NCBI GenBank assembly: GCA_021730935.1
Contig: JAKFYJ010000065.1
Span: 1 to 35,458 of the forward strand
Length of the DNA: 35,458 nt
Origin: Elusimicrobiota bacterium
Lineage (GTDB): Bacteria > Elusimicrobiota > Elusimicrobia > 2-02-FULL-39-32
Reading direction: 5' to 3'
Position 1 is the stretch's first letter. The number at the start of each line of letters is the position of its first letter. Position numbers and translations under genes: made by a program. Shown here one piece after another: positions 1 to 7,672 of the stretch. The notes beneath the pieces are model-generated. The model did no database searches. It was not told where the DNA came from and was given only the letters and a program-made list of their open reading frames with translations.

Positions 1-383
1 AGGTTTATCGCAACCCCCAGGCGATCGGAGAAACTTTTGCGCTTGAAAATTCCATAAATAGCGCCTCCCCAAGCAGAATCGCTGCTCCAAAATCCTACAC
101 GATGAACAATCAGTCAATGCTCGCGGACTGGGACCTCAAAAATCCCGCAAGGATGGTCACCCACATCCCCAATTTTCCAGGCTGGAAAATATTCTGCGAA
201 GAACACGGCAGACACGAGCAAAACGGATCCGCGCCTGAACCTCTGGAAAACTATTTAAGCGCCGAATTGCCTTCCGGCTCTCACCATCTGCACATTTCCT
301 ATGACCCTTTGTCGTGGAAATTGGGACTGACTTTCACAACGGCAGGAATTTTCGCTTGCCTGGCTTTCATCATCCTCGCATGA
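1..383 (+). CDS. YfhO-family membrane protein, C-terminal part only
   Basis: The frame is open from base 3 to the TGA at 381-383, so the gene enters from outside the window and only about 126 residues are present. The visible part has the usual end of YfhO-type membrane glycosyltransferase-like proteins: a motif near NPQAIGETFAL (the family's proline-rich 'YRNP' stretch), then NFPGWKIF, then SYDPLSWKLGL, then one C-terminal hydrophobic segment. In the family this is an extracytoplasmic beta-rich domain followed by the last membrane helix; members modify cell-wall or lipid-linked glycans. The stop overlaps the start of the next gene as ATGA, and that gene is of the same family, so the two form a tandem pair. 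Family assignment is by motif resemblance. Confidence 0.7.
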   Translation, partial: VYRNPQAIGETFALENSINSASPSRIAAPKSYTMNNQSMLADWDLKNPARMVTHIPNFPGWKIFCEEHGRHEQNGSAPEPLENYLSAELPSGSHHLHISYDPLSWKLGLTFTTAGIFACLAFIILA

Positions 384-2347
384 TCCTTCTTCTTTTTATG
401 GTCACACTCATTTTCTGTTCTCCGTTTCTCATAAGCGGCAGAGTCCCGGGAAATTTCGGAGATCTATATCAATATGTGATTCCCTTCAGACACTTTGCAA
501 CCGAAACTCTTCAGACCGGCCATGCTCCTCTCTGGAACCCCTATATCTTTTCCGGAACCCCGTTCCTGGCCTCTCCGCAATCCGCGCTTTTTTATCCGGG
601 AACCCTTCTCTTTTATTTCCTGCCCATGACGTCCGCGCTCAGTGCCTTCACGGTCCTGCATGTCTTCTTAAACACGCTCGGAATGCATTTGCTGCTTAAA
701 ACTTTCAATCAAAAGCCCAGTTCCTGCCTCTTCGGGGCCCTCGCCTGGGGGTTTTCATTTTTCTTCCTGTCCAAAATATCCGCCGGACACATCATCCACC
801 TCTCCGGATACAGCTGGTTCTGCTTCATCCTCCTTTTCCTCCTCAAAGACAAAACTCTTCTCCTCTCAGCCATGGCCCTGGCCCTCATGTTTTTCTCCGG
901 ACATCTGCAAGTCTGGATGCTGACTGTCGTTTTTGTTGCTGCCATCTGGCTTATCAAGAAGTGCAAGAAAATAAAAGGCGTATTTTATATTTTGACACTT
1001 CTTGATAAACCCATAATCTATAGCTCAATGCTCGCCGCGGGCCTCGTCCTGGTTCAGGCCCTGCCCACCTTCGTGTTTTCGCGCCTCTCGTTCCGCGTCC
1101 TCCTCTCGGAAATCCTGGGCCCCAAAACGCTTTATGAGTTCGCCTCGTCTTATTCCCTTCCGCCCAAAGCCCTCATCACCTTGTTTCTGCCGGACTTTTT
1201 CGGCAATCCCATGCAGGGCACTTTCAAAGAAAAATTCGCCTCGTTTTATGTCGAAACCTATTCCCTCTATTTCGGTTTGATCCCGCTTTTCCTTGGCCTT
1301 TTAGGGTTTTGGGAACGATTCAGACACGGAAAAAAAACCCTTCTCCTTCTTTCTCTCGGATTTATCGTCCTGGCTCTCGGAAAAAACGCATTCATCTATC
1401 CGTGGATCTGGAAGATTTTCTCCTCGTTCCGCGTCCCCGCCCGATTCTATCTCCTGTTTTTGTTCCTCATCATCGCTTCCGCGGTCATGGCCTGGAACAA
1501 ACACATCGCGCCCCAAAAACCGGCCCTCAAATTTTCTCTTTTCATCCTGCTCTTCCTTGACCTTTTCCTCAACGGAAAGAAACTTATCTGGTCTCAGGAT
1601 ATGAACACTTATATCGGCAAAAGGGGACTCCTCTCGCAGATCGCCGAAGAACTGATGTATAACGTAAAACCCTTTAGAATTTTTTCCGGAGAAACTGTCG
1701 GGAACCCCAACAAAGCCATGATGTTCCGAGTCGAAAACGTGAACGGTTATGAAGCCCTTTGGCAAGCTTCGGCCCTCAGATATTTCGCCTGGACAGAAGG
1801 CATCGGCTCCGTCTCGACCACGGGATATAACGACATATCGCCCGAAAAAGAGCATTCCAGCCGTCACGCGATCAAATATTATGTCTCGGACCACGCGCCC
1901 GCAGCAACCTGGCCTTTAAAAAATGATCTGGGGATACTCAAGGTCTATGAAAATCCTTCGCCGCCTGCCTATCTAAGGCCCGTTTTCCCCGAAGGCGAAA
2001 AAATATCGCCGTCGATGGAATGTTTTCACTTCATTCGGAGAGGCCCCAATAAAATCCGAACAGTTTGGCGCGGTCTTGAAAACTGCACCTTTGAGGCCCG
2101 CATGGCCCAGGCGCAATATCCCGGATGGGAAGCCTGGACAGACCAGGGAGAAAAACTTGATGTGACCCAGGCGGATGGATATTTCCAATCCGCCTTCGTC
2201 AGATACGGCGCCCCTCGTTACAAACGCATTTTTTGGCTCTTCCGCCCCAAAGATTTCATGATCGGCCTCTGGGGCACCGTCCTTTCCGTGATTCTGCTGG
2301 CCGGAATCGGCATGAGAAGACTTTTGTTTTCCAACAAGAGTTTTTGA
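380..2347 (+). CDS. YfhO-family membrane protein (probable glycosyltransferase-like)
   Basis: The protein has 655 residues if it starts at the ATG at 380, which overlaps the previous stop as ATGA. The frame is open further upstream to 314, but the overlap and the hydrophobic MILLLFMVTLIFCSPF favour 380. The N-terminus shows the family pattern GNFGDLYQYVIPFRHF followed by PLWNPYIFSGTPF, which is an extracytoplasmic loop after the first helix in YfhO proteins. About ten further hydrophobic stretches follow to about residue 430. A soluble C-terminal domain comes next, with NPSPPAYLRPVF and AQYPGWEAW, and a last membrane helix before the stop. YfhO relatives decorate teichoic acids or lipid-linked glycans. 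Here the gene sits just before a WecA-type transferase, so a role in surface polysaccharide assembly is likely but inferred. Confidence 0.8.
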   Translation: MILLLFMVTLIFCSPFLISGRVPGNFGDLYQYVIPFRHFATETLQTGHAPLWNPYIFSGTPFLASPQSALFYPGTLLFYFLPMTSALSAFTVLHVFLNTLGMHLLLKTFNQKPSSCLFGALAWGFSFFFLSKISAGHIIHLSGYSWFCFILLFLLKDKTLLLSAMALALMFFSGHLQVWMLTVVFVAAIWLIKKCKKIKGVFYILTLLDKPIIYSSMLAAGLVLVQALPTFVFSRLSFRVLLSEILGPKTLYEFASSYSLPPKALITLFLPDFFGNPMQGTFKEKFASFYVETYSLYFGLIPLFLGLLGFWERFRHGKKTLLLLSLGFIVLALGKNAFIYPWIWKIFSSFRVPARFYLLFLFLIIASAVMAWNKHIAPQKPALKFSLFILLFLDLFLNGKKLIWSQDMNTYIGKRGLLSQIAEELMYNVKPFRIFSGETVGNPNKAMMFRVENVNGYEALWQASALRYFAWTEGIGSVSTTGYNDISPEKEHSSRHAIKYYVSDHAPAATWPLKNDLGILKVYENPSPPAYLRPVFPEGEKISPSMECFHFIRRGPNKIRTVWRGLENCTFEARMAQAQYPGWEAWTDQGEKLDVTQADGYFQSAFVRYGAPRYKRIFWLFRPKDFMIGLWGTVLSVILLAGIGMRRLLFSNKSF

Positions 2348-2362
2348 TACAATTGCATCTTA

Positions 2363-3412
2363 ATGTTCGGCCTTAACATCCACAGCTATCCGCTTTTATA
2401 TTTAATCGGCTTTCTCACCGCCGTGACCCTTTCCCTCATCCTGAGCCCCATTTTCCGCATGATCGCCATCAAATACGACATCATGGACCACCCGGCGACC
2501 GCGGTCAAAACGCACCGCGAACCCACGCCGTATCTGGGGGGCGCGGCCATCGCGCTCGCGTTCATTTTGAGCCTCATCCTCGTCCGAACCCTCTCCACCT
2601 ATCCCGCCGGCACCCTGCGTTCTCTGCGCGGCATCTTTTACGGCGGGTCCCTCATCCTCCTCCTGGGTCTCGTGGACGACATCGTGAGCGGGGGACTCTC
2701 CTTCAAAGAAAAATTCGCCGTCCAGTTCATTGCCAGCGCCATCTTCCTTTTTTATGACATCCAGCTGAACTTCATCCATCCCCGTTGGCTCGCCTTCATG
2801 CTCACCCTGGTCTGGGTCACGGGCATCATGAACTCCATGAACATCATCGACATCATGGACGGCCTCTCAAGCGGGATTGCCGTGTCGGCCGCCCTGGCAT
2901 TTCTCTTTATATCGCTCCCGACGGAGCAAATCTATGTCAACATGACTGCCGCAGTCCTTGCGGGCGCGGTGCTGGGATTCATGCCGTATAACCTGAGCAA
3001 AAAAAAGAAAATGTTCATGGGAGACACCGGAAGCCTTTTCATCGGCTATGTTCTGGCCGCGCTTTCCCTCGGAACCGAATACAGCACGGAACACAACGCC
3101 GGAGTGATCGCGCCGCTCCTGATCCTGGGCGTCCCCATTTATGACACGCTCTTTGTGGCCCTCCTCCGATACCGCAAAGGCATGTCGCCTTTCATGGGAA
3201 GCAAAGACCATTTCGCCCTCCGGTTGGAAAAAATGGGGTTCACCCGCCCCCAGATCGTCTCCATGGCGGTCGCCGCTTCCGTCACCCTTTCCTTTGCCGC
3301 CTGGCTCACCACCCGAGTCTGGTTTTGGTATGCCATCCCGATTTATGTTCTCGTTTTCGTCATCTGCTGGTTCGTGGGCGTCTGGCTCGCCAAGGTCAAT
3401 ATTGAAAAATAG
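2363..3412 (+). CDS. WecA/TagO-type undecaprenyl-phosphate sugar-1-phosphate transferase
   Basis: This is a 349-residue polytopic membrane protein of the glycosyltransferase 4 / MraY-WecA superfamily. Such enzymes move a sugar-1-phosphate from a UDP-sugar (often GlcNAc-1-P) to undecaprenyl phosphate and so start O-antigen, teichoic acid or capsule synthesis on the cytoplasmic face. Visible family motifs, in order, are HREPTPYLGG after the first helix, LVDDI, the catalytic stretch NIIDIMDGLSSG, and FMGDTGSLFIGY. About ten hydrophobic segments separate them. The start is the ATG 15 bp after the previous stop. The end overlaps the TTG start of the next gene by 11 bp. It is an initiating enzyme of a polyprenyl-linked glycan; MraY is less likely because the HREPTPYLGG and NIIDIMDG motifs are WecA-like. 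Sugar specificity cannot be read. Confidence 0.9.
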   Translation: MFGLNIHSYPLLYLIGFLTAVTLSLILSPIFRMIAIKYDIMDHPATAVKTHREPTPYLGGAAIALAFILSLILVRTLSTYPAGTLRSLRGIFYGGSLILLLGLVDDIVSGGLSFKEKFAVQFIASAIFLFYDIQLNFIHPRWLAFMLTLVWVTGIMNSMNIIDIMDGLSSGIAVSAALAFLFISLPTEQIYVNMTAAVLAGAVLGFMPYNLSKKKKMFMGDTGSLFIGYVLAALSLGTEYSTEHNAGVIAPLLILGVPIYDTLFVALLRYRKGMSPFMGSKDHFALRLEKMGFTRPQIVSMAVAASVTLSFAAWLTTRVWFWYAIPIYVLVFVICWFVGVWLAKVNIEK

Positions 3413-4754
3413 AAAGAAGGTCGCAGTTTTAGGCGGAGGTTTGGCCGGACTCTCCGCGGCCTATCATCTTGACGCTCAAACCCATGAAGTCTCCGTACTG
3501 GAAAAGTCCGATTGCGTGGGCGGCACGGCCCGATCCATCGAGATCAAGGGCTTCACCTTCGACATCACCGGCCACCTCCTCCACCTCCATTTTGATTACA
3601 CCAAAGAACTCATCAAGAAACTCCTCGGCGACAACATATACACCTGCGTCCGCAAGGCTTCCATCCATTCCAACGGCATCCAAACCGAATATCCGTTCCA
3701 GGTCAACACTTTCGGCCTCCCTCAAACCGTGATCCAGGAGTGTGTCGAAGGGTTCAAAGAAGCTGTGCAAAAATATTCTGATCCTGAACTGCGGAAAACG
3801 AGCCTCCCTTTTGAAGACTGGAGCACCCGGACATTCGGGAAGGGCATCCACAAGCATTTCATGAAGCCCTATAACGAAAAGCTCTGGCAGACCGATTTAA
3901 AAGTGATGACCGCCGAATGGTGCGGAATGTTCGTGCCCCAGCCCAAGCTGGAAGATGTGATTGCAGGTTCCCAAAAGCCGCCCTCCAAGGATTATGGTTA
4001 TAACGCCACATTTCTTTATCCGAAACGCGGGGGAATTCAGGTTTTATCGGAAGCTCTGGGCAAGGGGCTCCCGGTCCAGCTCAACACGGCCGTTGAAGGC
4101 GTTTTGTGGAGGGAAAAAAAGATCAAGCTTTCCGACGGGACAGTCCGGGATTATGATTCCCTCGTTTCTTCCATCCCCATGATGGAACTGCTCAAAAAGA
4201 TGCCGAATTTGCCCAAAGACATTCAAACCGCCATGGCCCAATTGCGCTGGACCTCCGTGCTCTGCATCAACATCGGCGTGGACCGAGCCAACATTTCTGA
4301 CAGAAGCTGGATATATTTTCCCGAAAACCAGTTCCGGTTTTATCGCGTGGGGTTTCCGATGAATTTCACGCCGCATGTCGTGCCGGAAGGCTGTTCTTCG
4401 ATGTATGTTGAGGTGGCTTATCCGCCGGACCAGGCGCCGGACTTCAAATCTCCCGCGTTCATGGAAAGAATCCGCAAAGATCTGGAAACGGCAAAAATCC
4501 TCAAACCCACAGACAAAATTCTCGTCTGCGACCTGATCCCCATCCGGTATGCTTATGTGGTTTATACGGCGGAACGAAAATCCGCGATGGAGCAGATCAC
4601 GAAATTCTTCTGGGAAAACTCCATTCAGTCGATCGGCAGATATGGCGGGTGGAAATATTCCTTCATGGAAGAAGCCATCATGGACGGCAAGAAAGCCGCC
4701 GAAAAAATCAGCGCTTCAAGTCCAGCTTCAGTTTCTCCTTCACTTTCTCAATAA
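3402..4754 (+). CDS. FAD-dependent amine oxidase-like protein (protoporphyrinogen oxidase / UDP-galactopyranose mutase superfamily)
   Basis: The open frame reaches back to 3141 inside the preceding gene, but that extension is a shadow of the transferase. The dinucleotide-binding motif VAVLGGGLAGLSAAYHL begins seven residues after the TTG at 3402, which gives 450 residues, normal for this superfamily. After the Rossmann motif comes the typical second strand with EKSDCVGGTARS. Later signatures include NEKLWQTDL and the C-terminal SIGRYGGWKYSFMEEAIMDG, which closes the FAD site. Relatives beside polysaccharide genes are often annotated as protoporphyrinogen-oxidase-like; the GxxRxGxWKYxSMEDA-like end is typical. 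The substrate is unknown, and a nucleotide-sugar or polyprenyl-linked substrate is a guess from context. The serine-rich last 14 codons overlap the end of the convergent next gene by 47 bp. Confidence 0.8.
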   Translation: MKNRKKVAVLGGGLAGLSAAYHLDAQTHEVSVLEKSDCVGGTARSIEIKGFTFDITGHLLHLHFDYTKELIKKLLGDNIYTCVRKASIHSNGIQTEYPFQVNTFGLPQTVIQECVEGFKEAVQKYSDPELRKTSLPFEDWSTRTFGKGIHKHFMKPYNEKLWQTDLKVMTAEWCGMFVPQPKLEDVIAGSQKPPSKDYGYNATFLYPKRGGIQVLSEALGKGLPVQLNTAVEGVLWREKKIKLSDGTVRDYDSLVSSIPMMELLKKMPNLPKDIQTAMAQLRWTSVLCINIGVDRANISDRSWIYFPENQFRFYRVGFPMNFTPHVVPEGCSSMYVEVAYPPDQAPDFKSPAFMERIRKDLETAKILKPTDKILVCDLIPIRYAYVVYTAERKSAMEQITKFFWENSIQSIGRYGGWKYSFMEEAIMDGKKAAEKISASSPASVSPSLSQ

Positions 4755-5709
4755 AATATTCGGCCCGCTTGAGGTGAGTGTGGTGCGCGAGCAAATGTTT
4801 TTTTCCTGCCGCGGCAATCTCTTCGCGCTCTTTGTCGTGCGCCAGAAAATAATCAATTTTGTCCGTCAAATCTGACAGGTCCGGCCTCACAAAAACCGCA
4901 CTTTTCCCATCGATAAAATTTTCTAAAATCTGGATGGAAGGCGTCTCTGAAATCATCAAAGACCCGCAAGCAGGAATTTCCCAATATCTGAGAGTGTCAA
5001 ACCCTTCTCCCCGAAAGCTCAAACTGATCTTGGCCTGGGCAAGCGCTTCAAAATATTTTCGGCCTTTGAGCGCATATTTCCTGAATTTCTGGTCCGGAAC
5101 AGACCCATTTGCCTCGCAGTCATATTTGCCCTTCAAAATCTGAAACGCTTTCTTCCGCGTCTGTGACGATTCCACAGCCCAAAACAGCACATCATGTTTT
5201 TTTTCGCCGAGACCTTCGATGATCAGAGATTTTTTAAATGAAAAGGGGAAAGAAACAATTTTGTCGTCCTGAGAGCCCAAAGCCAGTTCCCGTTTAAAGA
5301 TGAGAGACGGGGGAACCTTTTTGCATAACCCCTGAAACTGATCAAACGCGGCCTGCCCGCCTGTCCGTTTGAAATCCCCGCCGATCTCGGCCCAGTCTCC
5401 GCCGTCCAGAAAAACCCACGGTGCCCGGATTTTCTCCAACATTTCCGCAAAGCTTTCGAGCGCGTCAGGTTTCACGGACCCAAGAACAATCAGCTGAATA
5501 TCATGAGGTTTGACGGGCCCCACCCCTAAAACATACCCCAAATTATGGGGATATTCATTGCGGCAATTCCAGAAATGTTTTTTTTCTTTATGATATGCCC
5601 AGCGGCTGGGAAAATCGAGCACATGATCCTTCCCAAGCGTCTCCGCGAGCCCCGCATAAGTCAGGTCCTGAAGATAGTCGGTTTCTCCCGAACAAACATA
5701 TAAAATCAC
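4708..5709 (-). CDS. glycosyltransferase, CgeB / Glyco_trans_1_2-like
   Basis: The protein has 333 residues and starts with GTG (5707-5709, complement), with a GAGGG just upstream. The N-terminal half is a variable Rossmann-like region (ILYVCSGETDYLQD; LIVLGS; PWVFLDGGDWAE). The C-terminal half from about residue 210 matches the glycosyl-transferase-like domain found in CgeB/YkvP-type proteins: KISLSFRGEGFDTLRYWE, then IPACGSLMIS, and a C-terminal helical end with DKEREEIAAAGKKHLLAHHT. In that family the R-x-x-E (here RYWE) and ACGS segments line the nucleotide-sugar site. It is convergent with the FAD protein, overlapping its 3' end by 47 bp. It probably transfers a sugar in the same surface-glycan pathway; donor and acceptor are unknown. 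Confidence 0.75.
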   Translation of the reverse strand: MILYVCSGETDYLQDLTYAGLAETLGKDHVLDFPSRWAYHKEKKHFWNCRNEYPHNLGYVLGVGPVKPHDIQLIVLGSVKPDALESFAEMLEKIRAPWVFLDGGDWAEIGGDFKRTGGQAAFDQFQGLCKKVPPSLIFKRELALGSQDDKIVSFPFSFKKSLIIEGLGEKKHDVLFWAVESSQTRKKAFQILKGKYDCEANGSVPDQKFRKYALKGRKYFEALAQAKISLSFRGEGFDTLRYWEIPACGSLMISETPSIQILENFIDGKSAVFVRPDLSDLTDKIDYFLAHDKEREEIAAAGKKHLLAHHTHLKRAEYFIEKVKEKLKLDLKR

Positions 5710-6021
5710 GCCCTCATTCTATTAAATTCCGAAGTTGGAAGTCGTCCTAAAATATCCATCTAAACTGATTTTATTCTTTAACAGCCGTCCATTTTGCCGG
5801 ATATCCACTCGCGAGGAGGGATTCAAATTTCACAGATATGACATGATTTTTCAATTAGATCGCGAGCGATGGAAATATGTCAGCGAATGCAGAAATGTCG
5901 GTTGTCCATAAACCAATAGTTTTCCACAAAATATATTTATCTATTGAATTTTCAAGGTTATTGGGGTATTCTTGTCGTTGACAGAAGAAACACTAATCCG
6001 CAAAAATGCGGACTAATATAT
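5710..6021. other. AT-rich intergenic region before the cassette island
   Basis: No convincing gene is seen in these 312 bases. Near 5854-5865 there is a short palindrome, ATCGCGAGCGAT. A sigma70-like promoter sits at 5944-5972 (see separate entry). A 6-bp hairpin, TCCGCA-aaaa-TGCGGA, lies at 5997-6012, directly before the GTTAGGC core at 6022. The hairpin is followed by ACTAATATAT rather than a T run, so it is not a terminator. The region may hold a worn attI or a truncated attC, but no integrase gene or recognisable remnant of one is visible. Confidence 0.5.
5944..5972 (+). promoter_or_regulatory. predicted sigma70 promoter upstream of the first cassette gene
   Basis: TTGAAT at 5944-5949 and TATTCT at 5967-5972 are separated by exactly 17 bp. 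The -10 box lies 50 bp before the GTTAGGC core at 6022 and 70 bp before the ATG of the first cassette gene, a position similar to a cassette promoter (Pc). Seen by inspection only. Confidence 0.45.
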
Positions 6022-6028
6022 GTTAGGC
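6022..6028 (+). other. integron-type recombination core GTTAGGC (left boundary of cassette 1)
   Basis: GTTAGGC fits the integron core GTTRRRY. The extended sequence GTTAGGCAAC (6022-6031) is the exact reverse complement of GTTGCCTAAC (6405-6414) at the end of the same cassette. This is what a gene cassette should show: the first six bases after the cut G come from the cassette itself and pair with its own R'' box. The site to the left could be attI or an attC remnant; a matching R'' box within 150 bp upstream was not found. Confidence 0.6.
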
Positions 6029-6041
6029 AACTAAAATTAAT

Positions 6042-6413
6042 ATGGATATCCAATTAATATTTTCACTTGTGGTCGGATTGCCTTTGGCAGCCGTCGTTGC
6101 TTGGTTTGTGTGGGAAACGATGAATCATGTTCAAAAGGAGCAAAAACTGAATATTCAGTTGGGAAGGCCAATCGTGTTTGGGTGGGACAATCCAGTTGTT
6201 GTAACTACAGATTCTGGTCAAGTCAGATATCGCCCATTCCATTGCCCTCATTGCCAATCCATTAATCCAGCATTCTATGATGTAAATGATTTTCACACAC
6301 AGAAATCTGTTTTAAACTGTAAAGAGTGTGATGGCAAAATTGCTGTAACGATTCTGCTTAGAGGAAAAAATTTAGAGAAAATTACTGTTGAAAAGGCAAA
6401 AAACGTTGCCTAA
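6042..6413 (+). CDS. cassette-borne membrane-anchored zinc-ribbon protein, copy 1
   Basis: This 123-residue protein is of unknown function. Residues about 4-25 are a single hydrophobic segment (LIFSLVVGLPLAAVVAWFVW), giving a membrane anchor. A short linker with LGRPI follows, then two CxxC pairs, CPHC and CKEC, separated by a conserved loop with SIN and NDFHTQK. This is a zinc-ribbon-like fold. The ATG lies only 14 bp after the GTTAGGC core, and the TAA (6411-6413) falls inside the R'' box of the attC site, so the gene fills the cassette almost completely. A paralogue lies at 7162-7530. Its AT-rich codons differ from the flanking glycan genes. No weight should be put on any function beyond likely metal binding at the membrane. 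Confidence 0.75.
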   Translation: MDIQLIFSLVVGLPLAAVVAWFVWETMNHVQKEQKLNIQLGRPIVFGWDNPVVVTTDSGQVRYRPFHCPHCQSINPAFYDVNDFHTQKSVLNCKECDGKIAVTILLRGKNLEKITVEKAKNVA

Positions 6414-6509
6414 CAATGCGTTCCAGCTTATGAAATCCGCGCGAAATGCTCGATGGCGTTCAACAGAAGTTCTGGAGTTCAGATTTCTAGACTCAGCTCA
6501 GCGTTGGGC
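6408..6509 (+). other. attC recombination site of an integron gene cassette
   Basis: The R'' box GCCTAAC is at 6408-6414 and the R' box GTTGGGC at 6503-6509, 102 bp overall. The sequence after R'' (AATGCGTTCCAGC) and before R' (ACTCAGCTCAGC) closely follows the well-known aadA-type attC arms (AATTCGTTCAAGC and TTAACTCAAGC, from memory). R'' pairs with R' at six of seven positions plus one wobble. It pairs perfectly with the GTTAGGC at the other end of the cassette. Inner arms can pair in part (AGCT, GAAATC with GATTTC). This is the strongest attC in the window. Confidence 0.8.
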
Positions 6510-6520
6510 AAAGGAAAGGA

Positions 6521-7153
6521 ATGAAAACACTTAGACAGTCCATGGTGGTTGCCGCGGTTCTCATGACTTGGTTATCAGCAAAAACCATAGTTATTGAGGA
6601 AGATCAGCTTAAAAAATATAGTGAGGTTGTGACCAGAAACGGGGATACTTTAAAGCTAAAGCTCAGAAATGGAAAATCTTTACTGCTTAAAAATAGCGAT
6701 TCTAATAACCCTCAGTCAGCGATAAAATACGTCTATGGCGATTTCTATTCGAAACTGGATCTAAGCTTTGTCAAAGTGTTCGAGCATGAAAATGCCGAAT
6801 CCAACCTATTAATCGATCATAAAGCCGGAGGACGATATCAAATCATTGGGAGACCTCAAATATCCCCGGATGGGAAAAGAATTGTGACGAGTAACTTTGA
6901 CATATATAGTGATTTTTCGCCCAACGGGATTCAGATTTGGAAGGCAGATCGAGATAAGCTAAGCCTTGAATGGTCCTTAGAGCCAGGGCAAACAGAGCTG
7001 TGGGGCCCCACCGATGTCATTTGGGTGACTTCGAAAAAAATTCAATTAAATAAAACATTTCATCCGTCCGCCAAGAGGAATGAAAAAGTTCCAGCGATTC
7101 TGTCCCTCGAACAAAATGGTTGGTTGGTGCGCGAAGCCGAGGTTGGACGCTAG
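6521..7153 (+). CDS. hypothetical secreted or periplasmic protein in cassette 2
   Basis: This 210-residue protein is not recognised as a named family. The N-terminus is a likely signal peptide (MKTLRQSMVVAAVLMTWLSA, then KTIVIEED). The middle contains ISPDGKRIVTSN, which resembles one blade motif of TolB/PD40 beta-propellers, followed by GIQIWKADR; a single such repeat does not make a full propeller. It starts 12 bp after the attC R' box with a good ribosome site (AAAGGAAAGG) directly before the ATG, as is common for cassette genes. The next gene starts 8 bp after its stop, so the two probably share a cassette and a transcript. Composition is AT-rich like the rest of the island. Confidence 0.65.
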   Translation: MKTLRQSMVVAAVLMTWLSAKTIVIEEDQLKKYSEVVTRNGDTLKLKLRNGKSLLLKNSDSNNPQSAIKYVYGDFYSKLDLSFVKVFEHENAESNLLIDHKAGGRYQIIGRPQISPDGKRIVTSNFDIYSDFSPNGIQIWKADRDKLSLEWSLEPGQTELWGPTDVIWVTSKKIQLNKTFHPSAKRNEKVPAILSLEQNGWLVREAEVGR

Positions 7154-7161
7154 CATGAAAA

Positions 7162-7530
7162 ATGAAAATTGATAGCGATACATTTCTTTTCTTGCTTATA
7201 GGATTGCCATTAGGCGCGGCATTCGCCTGGTTTTTAATAGGAATGGCAAAAAGTGACATTAACGATTTCAGATTCGACACTCAAATGGGCAGGCCCATTA
7301 CAATCGGCAGAAATGATGTGAGAGAAGTTGACAGGGGAAATGAGCGTTATCATCCCCTCTATTGTCTTTACTGCTTTTCTATAAATGCTGTCTTCTTTAA
7401 CATGAATGATTTTCATACCCAAAAAAAATTTCTAAACTGCCACGAGTGTAAAGGTAAAATGGCTGTAACGCTTTATTTGCAGAATGGCGGCATAGAAAAG
7501 GTTGCTGTTGAAAAGACTGCCCATGCCTGA
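7162..7530 (+). CDS. cassette-borne membrane-anchored zinc-ribbon protein, copy 2
   Basis: This 122-residue protein is a paralogue of the 6042-6413 product. It shares GLPL in the N-terminal membrane helix, AWF, GRPI, the spacing of the two CxxC pairs (CLYC and CHEC), SIN, NDFHTQK, and the end GK-AVT, EK and VEK. The first helix spans about residues 8-28 and the zinc ribbon about residues 68-105. The TGA (7528-7530) lies inside a GCCTGAC box at 7525-7531, in the same position relative to the gene as the R'' box of cassette 1. No clear ribosome site is visible; translation may be coupled to the gene that ends 8 bp upstream. Function is unknown. Confidence 0.75.
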   Translation: MKIDSDTFLFLLIGLPLGAAFAWFLIGMAKSDINDFRFDTQMGRPITIGRNDVREVDRGNERYHPLYCLYCFSINAVFFNMNDFHTQKKFLNCHECKGKMAVTLYLQNGGIEKVAVEKTAHA

Positions 7531-7531
7531 C
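7525..7531 (+). other. attC-like R'' half site GCCTGAC
   Basis: The box overlaps the stop codon of copy 2, and ATGCCTGACAATAGC matches the pattern TGCSTRACAAT seen at 6407 and 8380. GCCTGAC can pair with the GTTGGGC at the left end of cassette 2 through five Watson-Crick pairs and two wobbles. No good R' box (GTTRRRY) is visible within about 130 bp downstream, so the site is either degenerate or interrupted. Confidence 0.4.
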
Positions 7532-7672
7532 AATAGCCTTAACGTTTTTCAGATCCATTTTTTCTATTCCTATGACCCGGACTGAGCAGTTCGGGGGCCA
7601 GCGAATATAAATGATTGATTCGATCAAAGAGGTGACAAAACGCGTATAAATCTGGCATTCTTTTCTTTTCCT

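Noticed and set aside
3141-3401. N-terminal extension of the FAD protein frame into the WecA-type gene
   Set aside because: The extension reads as Ser/Pro-rich shadow sequence, and the Rossmann motif starts right after the TTG at 3402.
5997-6012. Hairpin TCCGCA-aaaa-TGCGGA as a terminator
   Set aside because: The stem is short and followed by ACTAATATAT, without a T tract.
6917-6924. GCCCAAC as the R'' box of cassette 2
   Set aside because: It would pair perfectly with GTTGGGC at 6503, but it lies in the middle of the 210-residue gene without attC arms nearby.
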